Assembly (NCBI GenBank): GCA_900549195.1
Contig: URNK01000049.1
Coordinates: 1-10,274, forward strand
Length of the DNA stretch: 10,274 bases
Source: an uncultured Collinsella sp.
GTDB lineage: Bacteria; Actinomycetota; Coriobacteriia; Coriobacteriales; Coriobacteriaceae
Reading direction: 5' to 3'
Below, in pieces: positions 1-6,924 of this stretch. The position numbers were made by a program, and so were the translations under genes. Below the pieces are notes generated by a model. The model was given only the letters and a program-made list of their open reading frames with translations. It was not told where the DNA came from and did no database searches. How positions within the stretch are numbered: position 1 is the first letter of the stretch; the number at the start of each line of letters is the position of its first letter.

Positions 1-1488
1 GCCGTGCGTGTGGGCACCCACGGCGAGCGCCAGCTTCGCCAGCACCCAGGGGTTGACGTTTAGGAAAAATGGCACCGGTCCTAGGGTAAACTGCTCGGTC
101 CAATTGAGGTCGGTTCTTACCTGGAAAAGGGCCTTAATATTGCCGTATGCGGGGTCGTTGTTGTTACCCCAGGTTTTGCCCACCCAATCGTAGGCGAGCG
201 AGCCGTACAGCTGTGTGGCGATATCCATCGTGAACAGCGGCGTGCAATGGTGGCGAAGGAGCTTGGTGTTTCTTGGATCGGTGCCCGAACCGGCACTCAT
301 ACTTTTGTACTGATTCCACTTCCCCTCCATCTCGTCGAGGTAGCGGTTTGCCTGCTTGGCGCCCGACTCACGCGGCGATTTCTTCCAATATTCCGGATCA
401 GGGTTGCCCGAATCGTTCATATAGCTGGTTGGTTTGTATCCTCCGCCAAACAGCACGTATCCGGCAAACGAGAAATCGAAGAGGATCGGAAATGTGGGCA
501 TCCAGCAGGTGAACTTGTTGCCGCCAATGCCGGGAAACGATGCGGGGAAATCAAACGGAGTGATCTCTTGGTCCATGGTGGTGGGGACGATAGTGGTCGA
601 TCCGGATTCCGCCTTTGCCGCCGGCGCAGTGACAACGGCCATGGGGGAGGAGAGCGTGTAGGTTTTGCCCTGGTAGTCGAGGATAAAGCGCAGCTTGCAT
701 CCTTCTTCCAGAAGGCCCGATGCCGCGTCGAGAAACTTGTCTTCGAGTGTGAACGTCGCCAGATTATCCATGCCCGATGCGCTGGCCGTGACTTGGCCAA
801 TCTGCGTGACGGTTTCGGATGAGCTGCCCGCAGCGGGCATCACTTTGTTGATGCGCAGCGTTGCCTGTCCGCCCTGTGGCAGATGTGCCTGCACGGTAAA
901 GGCGTGCGTGTCGGGTTGGTCGTTTGCCGTGTCGTCCTTCGGCAATGCCATGAACGTAGCGTCGGCGTACTGGATGTCCCATTCGTCGAATGTGAGCTGG
1001 CGGAAGTACGGTTCGCCATCGGAGAGCGGACGTGTGGGTGCGGTAATGGCGGTGCCGCCTTGGACACGCGCGAGGGGAATTTCGACATCGCGGTAGCCCG
1101 CCATGCTAATGGAGATGCCGCCGTTAAAGTCGTACGCGTCGAGAAGCGTCGCCTCGTCCACGTAGCCTTCTGAAAGCGGCGCGACCTCAAAGATGGCCGT
1201 GCCCTCGTCGTCGGTAGTGGCGGAGAGCCGCTTGCCTGCGGCATAGCGCGATGTGAGCGTGACCTGGGCACCCGTGATGGGCGTATTCTTGTTGGCGACG
1301 TCGACCACGACCACACCGAACATGGTGCGCGAGAGAACGAGCACCCTGAAGGGATCTTTTTCGTCGGCATGGGCTTCGGTGGGCGCGAACGGCAATATGA
1401 AGGCGTTTGCGCTTCCCGGCACGCGCGGCAACATAATGCTCGCTAACGAGGACGCTCCGGCGACAAGTAACGAACGGCGATCAAGCAT
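1..1488 (-). CDS. Exported protein with Tat-like signal and Ig/carboxypeptidase-regulatory-like domain (C terminus beyond the window)
   Basis: An open frame of 496 codons runs from an ATG at 1488 to the window edge without a stop, so the gene is partial at its 3' end and not broken. GGGAG lies six bases upstream of the ATG. The N terminus carries a twin arginine (residues 4-5, DRRSLLVAG), a hydrophobic stretch and Ala-X-Ala sites near residues 29 and 41, which fits export, probably by Tat. Residues about 48-108 look like a beta-sandwich of the carboxypeptidase-regulatory or SpaA type, with PITGAQVTL followed by TTDDEGTAIFEV. A second beta-rich part (about 195-290) follows, then a region rich in Gly, Phe, Pro and Trp (310-496). 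No sortase motif, enzyme motif or membrane anchor is visible in this part. I do not recognise a specific family; a surface or secreted protein is the safest reading. It lies 155 bases downstream of the LuxR-type gene on the same strand and could be its target. Confidence 0.8.
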   Translation of the reverse strand, partial: MLDRRSLLVAGASSLASIMLPRVPGSANAFILPFAPTEAHADEKDPFRVLVLSRTMFGVVVVDVANKNTPITGAQVTLTSRYAAGKRLSATTDDEGTAIFEVAPLSEGYVDEATLLDAYDFNGGISISMAGYRDVEIPLARVQGGTAITAPTRPLSDGEPYFRQLTFDEWDIQYADATFMALPKDDTANDQPDTHAFTVQAHLPQGGQATLRINKVMPAAGSSSETVTQIGQVTASASGMDNLATFTLEDKFLDAASGLLEEGCKLRFILDYQGKTYTLSSPMAVVTAPAAKAESGSTTIVPTTMDQEITPFDFPASFPGIGGNKFTCWMPTFPILFDFSFAGYVLFGGGYKPTSYMNDSGNPDPEYWKKSPRESGAKQANRYLDEMEGKWNQYKSMSAGSGTDPRNTKLLRHHCTPLFTMDIATQLYGSLAYDWVGKTWGNNNDPAYGNIKALFQVRTDLNWTEQFTLGPVPFFLNVNPWVLAKLALAVGAHTHG

Positions 1489-1643
1489 CTTGGGCTCCCA
1501 TCCCGCAAGTATCGGTGGAAATAATCCAATTTTGCGAGAAGGCGCCCCGTGGCGGTAGTGCCGTTCAAGGGTCAAAATGTCCAAATTGATCGAGCGAAGC
1601 GCCGGGTTCCGGAACGCGTTCGATGCGCTTGGCAGTCCGGTCG

Positions 1644-2648
1644 CTAACGTAACATATGCGCGACCAGCTCGGCGCGTGTGCCGATGCCAAGCTTGGCATA
1701 CACTCCTGATAGGCGGTTTTTGACGGTGCCCGGCGATACTCCCATATGGCGTGCGATTTCGGCGTTGGTCCACCCACGACAGGCGAGCATGGCCATGGTG
1801 AATTCCGTGGTCGTTAGATCGTCGGCCACGTCCTCGCCCGAATCGGGGTTGTGGATGCGCCGCCAACCGTAGCTGAATCGATACGTAATCTCGATGATGC
1901 GCGCGAAGTCGTCAGGGTATTGCGTTTTTAGACACGCCTCGATAAGCCCCTGCAAAAGGCCGTGGTGCTCGCCGATGAGTTCGATGAGTCCGTCGGGACG
2001 CGCAACGTCCCAAGCGGCTCCGAAGTGTGCCTTTGCGGCGTCGATATCCTTGAGGCTCATGCAGGCCATGGAAGCCGACAGGTGCAGGAACAGCTCCGAG
2101 ATGGGATAACTCCCCTGTTTCATGATCAGGGCGTTTTCCGCCATGCCCAGGCTGCGGCCATATTCGCCGCGTAGGTACAGGGCATGCGCCATCACGTAGC
2201 TGGCGAACAGGCGCAGGCCTTCGGGCAGATGCGCCGCAAGCGGATAAAACTCTTCGGCGGAATACGGGGAAGGCAAGTGCAGCAGGACGCTCGCGGCGGA
2301 GGCGAACAGGATATGCGTGGCGTGGACGGCGGACGATTCCTCGTCAGTTGGCGTATCGAGGATGCCTGCAAGGCAACGGCGGGCATCGGCGATACGGTTG
2401 AGCGATAGACTGGCATATCCGCAGATAAGGCATGCGGAATAGCGCAGTGCGGGGTCGGTGGCGTCAAGATAGGGGCGTGCTGCCTCGGCGGCGGGTGTGG
2501 CCTGTCCGCGAAAGTACAGCGCTTCTGCCGTGGCGATGGTGCGTGAATCGGGGTCGGAAATGCCTGCAACCGCAGCGTCAATCTGCCCCGGCACAAAGGC
2601 AGTGCACATCAACGGCATGGGAATGCGCGGGTAGCCATCGCAGTCCAT
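1644..2648 (-). CDS. LuxR-family transcriptional regulator with long helical (TPR-like) N-terminal region
   Basis: This 334-residue protein is a probable DNA-binding regulator. The C-terminal 58 residues are a clear LuxR/GerE helix-turn-helix: LTTTEFTMAMLACRGWTNAEIARHMGVSPGTVKNRLSGVYAKLGI in short pieces at about 278-322, with the scaffold helix at NAEIARHMGVS (295-305) and the recognition helix at PGTVKNRLSGVYAKLGI. There is no phospho-receiver domain, no Walker A motif and no autoinducer-binding motif. The remaining about 270 residues are Ala/Leu-rich helices with TPR-like spacing, as in the sensory arms of MalT-like regulators, so the signal is unknown. I chose the ATG at 2648 because GGGAG sits seven bases upstream; a longer frame from a TTG at 2675 has no suitable site. 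It lies 67 bases downstream of the histidine kinase on the same strand with no clear terminator between, so all three regulators may share a transcript. Confidence 0.85.
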   Translation of the reverse strand: MDCDGYPRIPMPLMCTAFVPGQIDAAVAGISDPDSRTIATAEALYFRGQATPAAEAARPYLDATDPALRYSACLICGYASLSLNRIADARRCLAGILDTPTDEESSAVHATHILFASAASVLLHLPSPYSAEEFYPLAAHLPEGLRLFASYVMAHALYLRGEYGRSLGMAENALIMKQGSYPISELFLHLSASMACMSLKDIDAAKAHFGAAWDVARPDGLIELIGEHHGLLQGLIEACLKTQYPDDFARIIEITYRFSYGWRRIHNPDSGEDVADDLTTTEFTMAMLACRGWTNAEIARHMGVSPGTVKNRLSGVYAKLGIGTRAELVAHMLR

Positions 2649-2715
2649 CTTCCATCTCCCATCAGGTGGCAACAACGCAGCAATTGTACTCCTGTTGCTC
2701 GGGACCCCTTTTGTT

Positions 2716-3867
2716 TTACTGTTCGGTTGACGCTGCGGATCGTTTTGGAAGGCTTACGAGCATGGTGGTCCCGTTCTCGGAACTTGCTTCGACCTCTACC
2801 GTGCCACCGTGAAGCGCTGCAATCTCCCAAACGAGCGCTAGTCCGAGTCCTGCACCGCCGTATGCCCTGCTGCGGGATTTGTCTAGACGAAAGAACGGCT
2901 GGAAGATGCTCTCTCGGTACTGCTTGGGTATTCCCGGGCCCTCATCTTTGACTCGTAGGAGCACGTGGCTGTCGCTGTCGCTGATGGAGACGTTGACAGT
3001 CGAGCCGGGGCGGCTGTAACGGATAGCGTTTTCGACCAGATTGAACACCAGCCGATAGAGGAGCGTGTCGCTCCCGATTACTAAAGCGTCTCCAGCACAA
3101 TTGAGGGCTATGCCCTTATTTTCGGCAAGTGGCGCAAGGTCGGTGAGGACCTCTTCGGACAAGGGACCAAGTTCCACATCGTCCTCGCAAGGAACGCTGC
3201 GGAGCTCACTCATCTCGAGCAACACCTTGGTCATCCGCGACATTCGCTCAGTTTGTTCTTGTAGTAGGCCGAGCAACTCGGCTGTTTCGGGTTGTAAGTT
3301 GGAGCGCTCGGAGACAAACAGTTCGATCTGTGCTTGCATAAGGGCGAGCGGGGTGCGCAGCTCGTGTGCGGAGTTGCCGGTAAACTGACGCTGTGCAGAG
3401 AACCCTTCGCCAAGACGGGCGATCATGTCGTTGAAAGAGGCGCTGCATCGTTGTAGCTCGGTGGGCACATCTTCACTGAGTCTGATTTCGCTTAGGTTGT
3501 CAGGCTGCACACACTCAACCTGGGCTGCAAAAGCTCGTAGCGGTTTGAGTGCACGGCCGCTCACAAAGTATGCCAGCACGCCGCCAAGGAGTGTGACTCC
3601 AGCCGTGATGCGCCAGGCTGTCGTGCCAAAAGACTCCTGTGCGTCGTTTACGACGATCGTGACTTCGTCATCGAGGGTCGCTTTCGTTGGGTCGAACGCC
3701 TGGGGCGCATCTTCGCCGGTTGCGTTAAAGGCCGAGATGTCACTGCCGATGGCATCCATGTAGCGCATGCCCGTATAGCCGACCAGACAGTTCGTCAGCA
3801 CGCATGCTGCACACGTGAGCAGTGCCGTCATAATCGTTATGCGCCATTGCAGCGAAAGCCTTTTCAT
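2716..3867 (-). CDS. Sensor histidine kinase, OmpR-partner type
   Basis: This 383-residue membrane kinase should autophosphorylate and pass phosphate to the response regulator encoded just upstream. Membrane helices lie at about 10-31 and 86-104, enclosing a short, acidic extracytoplasmic loop of about 55 residues. A HAMP-like linker follows (about 105-158), then the HisKA dimerisation helix with phospho-acceptor His168 in NSAHELRTPL. The ATP-binding domain shows the N box (LVENAIRYS, Asn280), the G1 box (DEGPGIP, 308-314), FQPFFRLDKSRSR (322-333) and the G2 box (GGAGLGLAL, 337-345), so it should be active. Its ATG overlaps the regulator's TGA in an ATGA, which implies translational coupling. 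Unusual is a CXXC (Cys19-Ala-Ala-Cys22) plus Cys27 within the first membrane helix; given the thiol-redox operon next door this may matter for sensing, but that is inference. Confidence 0.95.
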   Translation of the reverse strand: MKRLSLQWRITIMTALLTCAACVLTNCLVGYTGMRYMDAIGSDISAFNATGEDAPQAFDPTKATLDDEVTIVVNDAQESFGTTAWRITAGVTLLGGVLAYFVSGRALKPLRAFAAQVECVQPDNLSEIRLSEDVPTELQRCSASFNDMIARLGEGFSAQRQFTGNSAHELRTPLALMQAQIELFVSERSNLQPETAELLGLLQEQTERMSRMTKVLLEMSELRSVPCEDDVELGPLSEEVLTDLAPLAENKGIALNCAGDALVIGSDTLLYRLVFNLVENAIRYSRPGSTVNVSISDSDSHVLLRVKDEGPGIPKQYRESIFQPFFRLDKSRSRAYGGAGLGLALVWEIAALHGGTVEVEASSENGTTMLVSLPKRSAASTEQ

Positions 3868-4538
3868 TCGCTATCCTCCATAACGTAGCCCTCTCCAATC
3901 CGATTGCGAATCGGGTCGTATCCCAAAGCGCTGCGTAGCTTTTTGCGGAGCGACGAGATGTGAACGCGGGTTGCGTTGCTAAAGCTGTTCACGCTGCTAT
4001 CCCAAACGTGCTCGATAAGCTCTTCTTGGCTTACCGGACGCCCCTGATTAAGCATCAGATATTCCAAGATTCCCGTTTCCTTGCGTGTAAGAGATAGAGC
4101 CTCGCTGTCCACGGAAGCGATGCGCGCCTTGGTATCAAAGCGGAGCTTTCCGCAGGTTAATACTATGTCGCTTTGTGCGAAGCGCCTGAGGGTAAGGCTG
4201 CGGATCCTTGCCGCAAGTTCGTCCAGATGAAACGGCTTGGTAAGGTAATCGTTGGCGCCGGCATCGAGTCCGGCGACTTTATCGGATACTTCGCCACGTG
4301 CGGACAGAATCAGTACCTTAGTTTCGCAGTCAGTTTTTCTAAGTTCCCTGAGTACGGTCATGCCGTCGATACGGGGAAGGTTGAGGTCGAGTACCACAAG
4401 GTCGAAGGCCTCAACGTCCAGTAGGTCGAGCGCCTCCTGTCCGTCGTGACAGCAGTCGACGCTGTACGCCAAGTTTCGCAAGCTGCGCGCGATTGCATCA
4501 CACAGCGCCCGCTCGTCCTCGACGATCAAAATACGCAT
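3864..4538 (-). CDS. Response regulator, OmpR/PhoB family
   Basis: This 224-residue protein is the cytoplasmic partner of the kinase it overlaps. The receiver domain (about 1-118) has the acidic pair Glu8-Asp9, the phospho-acceptor Asp51 in VVLDLNLPRIDGM, Ser79 in LILSARGE and Lys101 in YLTKPFHLDEL. The C-terminal winged helix (about 125-221) has the usual LTRKETGILEYLMLNQGRPV segment, the recognition region NATRVHISSLRKKLR and the terminal hairpin IGEGYVM, so it should bind paired direct repeats at target promoters. I chose the ATG at 4538 (MRILIVEDE) because AGGAG lies six bases upstream and the family starts there; a frame extending to 4556 adds only six residues. It is divergent from the iron-sulfur/thioredoxin operon, with 90 bases between start codons, which suggests that it controls that operon as well as itself. 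Confidence 0.95.
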   Translation of the reverse strand: MRILIVEDERALCDAIARSLRNLAYSVDCCHDGQEALDLLDVEAFDLVVLDLNLPRIDGMTVLRELRKTDCETKVLILSARGEVSDKVAGLDAGANDYLTKPFHLDELAARIRSLTLRRFAQSDIVLTCGKLRFDTKARIASVDSEALSLTRKETGILEYLMLNQGRPVSQEELIEHVWDSSVNSFSNATRVHISSLRKKLRSALGYDPIRNRIGEGYVMEDSE

Positions 4539-4628
4539 AACAGTCTCCTTGCACATTCCAAATCGCGCTTAACACGGATTTTATAGTCGATATGGTCCAA
4601 TGGTCGCGTAACGAAAGGAGTGGTCAGG
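4539..4628. promoter_or_regulatory. Divergent promoter region between the two-component system and the redox operon
   Basis: These 90 bases must hold start signals for both directions unless transcripts enter from outside. For the plus strand, TTAACA at 4569-4574 and TATGGT at 4591-4596 are 16 bases apart and make a fair sigma-70-type pair with a start site near 4603. For the minus strand, TATAAA (complement of 4580-4585) could be a -10, but no good -35 lies at the right distance, as would be expected of an activator-dependent promoter. The pentamer TGGTC occurs at 4593-4597, 4601-4605 and 4621-4625; the first two form an eight-base direct repeat, ATGGTCCA then ATGGTCGC in the plus strand. 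This could be part of a response-regulator site, although the usual OmpR-family period is 10-11 bases. The assignments rest on inspection only. Confidence 0.35.
4615..4620 (+). promoter_or_regulatory. Ribosome binding site that sets a TTG start
   Basis: AAGGAG at 4615-4620 is a strong Shine-Dalgarno match. It lies eight bases before the TTG at 4629, while an in-frame GTG at 4620 overlaps the site itself and is too close. This decides in favour of the TTG as start of the small CXXC protein. Confidence 0.65.
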
Positions 4629-4775
4629 TTGTTCAAAGCGGTAAAACCCGTAATGCAGGTTGCGTTGCTGATCGTCGGTGTGGCCATGGTGAGCTTTGGC
4701 GTTATGCGTGGCGAGGCGGATGCCGTGCTGGCCAAAGCGATTAGGCTGTGCTTGGAGTGTATCGGAATTGGATAA
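4629..4775 (+). CDS. Small CXXC-motif membrane protein (CD1871A-like family)
   Basis: This 48-residue gene has a TTG start eight bases after AAGGAG. The product begins with a short basic stretch (FKAVKP), has one membrane helix at about 9-26 (VMQVALLIVGVAMVSFGVMR), then an amphipathic segment and ends in CLECIGIG. The Cys-Leu-Glu-Cys tail with the Gly-Ile-Gly end is the mark of the small CXXC family known from clostridia (CD1871A-like), whose genes usually sit just before a 4Fe-4S membrane protein, as here. Its stop lies inside the start of the next gene (eight-base overlap, TTGGATAA), so the two are probably translated as a coupled pair. The function of the family is unknown to me; a thiol-redox or metal-binding accessory of the iron-sulfur protein is inference. 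The gene is easily missed because of its size and TTG start. Confidence 0.85.
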   Translation: MFKAVKPVMQVALLIVGVAMVSFGVMRGEADAVLAKAIRLCLECIGIG

Positions 4776-5670
4776 AAGAGAAAACACTGCGTCGCATGTT
4801 TTGGCCCGATTTCGCGGATTCATTCAGGCAGCGGCGACGCTGGTCACCAACATTCACCTGCCAAACTTCGCTAAAGGCGGCATCTATCAGGGCGCGGGAA
4901 AAACAGTCTGCGTACCTGGACTTAATTGCTATTCGTGCCCCGCGGCATCGGGTGCGTGCCCCATCGGGTCGTTCCAGTCGGTGGTAGGTTCATCCAAGTT
5001 CAACTTTTCTTACTATGTTACCGGTACGCTCATTTTGCTCGGCGTGCTGCTGGGACGCTTTGTATGCGGCTTTCTGTGCCCGTTTGGCTGGCTTCAGGAG
5101 CTGCTTCACAAGATTCCCGGCAAAAAGTTCTCCACGAAAAAGCTTAAGCCGCTCACGTACATCAAGTACGTCGTGCTGCTGTTTGCCGTGGTGCTGCTGC
5201 CCGTCTTGGTGGTTAACGACGTGGGCATGGGCGACCCGTTCTTTTGTAAGTACATCTGTCCGCAGGGCGTGCTCGAGGGCGCCATTCCGCTGGCGGCTGC
5301 CAATGCCGGCATTCGATCTGCGTTGGGACATCTCTTTACTTGGAAACTTGCCGTTCTCATTGCCGTGGTAGTGCTGAGCGTTTTGTTCTACCGCCCCTTT
5401 TGCAAATGGATTTGTCCACTCGGCGCATTCTATGCGCTCATGAATAGGGTGTCCCTACTGGGGATTCGGGTTGACGCATGCAAATGTGTCTCGTGCGGCA
5501 AGTGCTCAAAGGTTTGTCAGATGGACGTTGATGTGGTCCGCGCGCCCAATCATGCCGAATGCATCCGGTGCGGAAAGTGCATCGGGGCCTGTCCCGTCGA
5601 TGCCATCAGCTATCGCTATGGCCTGGATGTGTCGGCGGAAAAGCTCCCCTTGACCGCCGATAAAAAGTAA
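4768..5670 (+). CDS. NapH/NosR-like 4Fe-4S membrane protein (polyferredoxin)
   Basis: This protein of 300 residues probably moves electrons across or into the membrane through iron-sulfur clusters. The first loop carries CVPGLNCYSCPAASGACPIG (Cys48, 54, 57, 64). Membrane helices follow at about 82-104, 132-150 and 190-208, with a weaker one near 14-30. Three CX3CP motifs typical of NapH/NosR/CcoG proteins are at CGFLCP (100-105), CKYICP (160-165) and CKWICP (212-217). The C terminus has two ferredoxin clusters: Cys240/243/246/250 and Cys265/268/271/275. The start is taken as the TTG at 4768, with GGAG ten bases upstream and overlapping the small CXXC gene; homologues start near this point, and earlier in-frame codons lie inside that gene. 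It is followed after 29 bases by a thioredoxin-like lipoprotein, so the likely electron acceptor is a thiol outside the membrane. The acceptor is inferred from context. Confidence 0.9.
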   Translation: MDKRENTASHVLARFRGFIQAAATLVTNIHLPNFAKGGIYQGAGKTVCVPGLNCYSCPAASGACPIGSFQSVVGSSKFNFSYYVTGTLILLGVLLGRFVCGFLCPFGWLQELLHKIPGKKFSTKKLKPLTYIKYVVLLFAVVLLPVLVVNDVGMGDPFFCKYICPQGVLEGAIPLAAANAGIRSALGHLFTWKLAVLIAVVVLSVLFYRPFCKWICPLGAFYALMNRVSLLGIRVDACKCVSCGKCSKVCQMDVDVVRAPNHAECIRCGKCIGACPVDAISYRYGLDVSAEKLPLTADKK

Positions 5671-5699
5671 ACAAGCTTCGACAAAACGGAGGAATGACC

Positions 5700-6671
5700 A
5701 TGAAGCTTTCTAAGATTGCGGCCCTGTTTATGGTGCCGGTGTTGGCCTTGTGTCTTGTGGCGTGCTCGGCACCTGGCGGCAATGCGAGTGAATCTGCGGG
5801 CTCCGATCCTAAGATCGCAGAACTCACTGCGCAGAAGCCGGCCAATGCCGACGAGGCCGCCGAGCTGTATGCGAAGCTCATGCAGAAGGAGAACGAGATC
5901 TTTTCGAGTGATAACGTGCTGTGGGAAAAGGTATTCAATGCGGCAAATAAAGACTCGGCAATGATTGAGGATGGCAGCAATTACGGCGATTTTCTGCTCA
6001 AGACCATCGACGGCGCCAAGGATGAGTTCACGGCGGATGAGCTTAAGACACTCAAGGCCGGTGCACAGCAGATCAAGGAGATCGAGGACAAGCTCGAGAG
6101 CCTGGAGAAGGAGTTCCCCGGCTGTGGAAGCACGCCGAGCGCAGGCGAGAGCGTCGACGCTTCGACCGCTGGCATGACGGCTGGTGCCAATGCTTCGAGC
6201 GAGGCGACGAAGTTCCCCAGCTTTACGGGCAAGGACCTGGATGGCAACGACGTGAGCAGCGACGAGCTGTTCTCTAAGAACAAGGTCACCGTCATGAACT
6301 TCTGGTTCACCACTTGCAAGCCGTGCGTGGGTGAGTTGGGCGACCTTGAGGACCTGAATAAGGAGCTTGCCAAGAAGGGCGGCCAGGTCGTGGGCGTCAA
6401 TTCCTTTACGCTCGATGGCAACAAGGGCGAGATTGCAGATGCCAAGGACGTGCTGAGCAAGAAGGGCGTGACATATAAGAACATCTGGTTCAAGTCGGAT
6501 AGCGAGGCCGGTAAGTTTACGTCAAATTTGTTCTCGTTCCCGACAACGTATGTCATCGATCAGAATGGCAACATCGTAGGGGATCCAATCGTGGGAGCCA
6601 TCAGCTCCGCCGAGCAGCGCGCAGCACTCAACAAACTTATCGATCAGGCGATTGCGAATAGCGAGCAGTAA
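5700..6671 (+). CDS. TlpA-like thioredoxin-fold lipoprotein
   Basis: This 323-residue exported thiol-disulfide protein is probably anchored to the outer face of the membrane. The signal peptide ends in the lipobox Leu-Val-Ala-Cys (Cys22), followed by a Gly/Ser-rich stretch. Residues about 36-140 are a charged, helical domain (ELYAKLMQKENEIF, IKEIEDKLESLEKEF), then a Ser/Ala/Thr-rich linker (143-170) with an isolated Cys142 just before it. The thioredoxin fold spans about 171-320: FPSFTGKDLDGNDV, the active site FTTCKPC (Cys206, Cys209) and the cis-proline region FSFPTTYVID (Pro281). The site lacks the Trp that usually precedes CXXC. I chose the ATG at 5700 since GGAGG ends seven bases before it; the in-frame ATG at 5694 is only one base from the site. 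It is the last gene of the operon and the probable electron acceptor of the polyferredoxin; a reductant rather than oxidant role is inference. Confidence 0.92.
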   Translation: MKLSKIAALFMVPVLALCLVACSAPGGNASESAGSDPKIAELTAQKPANADEAAELYAKLMQKENEIFSSDNVLWEKVFNAANKDSAMIEDGSNYGDFLLKTIDGAKDEFTADELKTLKAGAQQIKEIEDKLESLEKEFPGCGSTPSAGESVDASTAGMTAGANASSEATKFPSFTGKDLDGNDVSSDELFSKNKVTVMNFWFTTCKPCVGELGDLEDLNKELAKKGGQVVGVNSFTLDGNKGEIADAKDVLSKKGVTYKNIWFKSDSEAGKFTSNLFSFPTTYVIDQNGNIVGDPIVGAISSAEQRAALNKLIDQAIANSEQ

Positions 6672-6749
6672 AAACGTGTAAAGCATGGCGAGGATCGTGC
6701 GCCGCTGTGCGGAGTAGTCCGCTGCCTTTCAAGATAATCTCCACCATAT

Positions 6750-6777
6750 AGAGGTCCCGCTCGGGACCTCTTTTTTT
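6750..6777 (+). terminator. Rho-independent terminator of the redox operon
   Basis: AGAGGTCCC (6750-6758) pairs perfectly with GGGACCTCT (6763-6771) around a GCTC loop, giving a nine-base stem, and runs straight into seven T residues (6771-6777). It lies 79 bases after the stop of the thioredoxin-like lipoprotein gene and separates that operon from the transporter gene. Confidence 0.93.
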
Positions 6778-6924
6778 GGGCGCTGTCCCGTTCGTTTTTT
6801 GGCGCGGTTCCCTACATTCCTCACTGGCGCCGGTAAAAAATGGGGATAGAGTAGGACAAACGCGTCGAATACGAACGGCGGGGGAGAGCGGGCGAGCGTG
6901 TCCGCGCGGGAGAGGTTACCGTCC

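Noticed and set aside
247..822. Plus-strand frame of 191 codons
   Set aside because: It lies antisense to the exported-protein gene, whose frame has a better start, ribosome site and signal peptide; the plus-strand product has no recognisable features.
1595..1622. GC-rich imperfect dyad around GTTCCGGAAC after the LuxR-type gene
   Set aside because: Only the central ten bases are a true palindrome and no T tract follows in either direction, so a terminator or operator call is not supported.
5981..6556. Minus-strand frame of 191 codons
   Set aside because: It is antisense to the thioredoxin-like lipoprotein, which has a lipobox, CXXC and cis-proline; the opposite frame is low-complexity Ser/Leu-rich.
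6709..6722. Small hairpin GCGGA-GTAG-TCCGC before the main terminator
   Set aside because: A five-base stem without a T tract is expected often by chance, and the strong terminator 28 bases later explains transcription stop.
6780..6924. Possible promoter for the transporter gene
   Set aside because: A promoter is expected after the terminator, but no -35/-10 pair with acceptable match and spacing could be found by eye.
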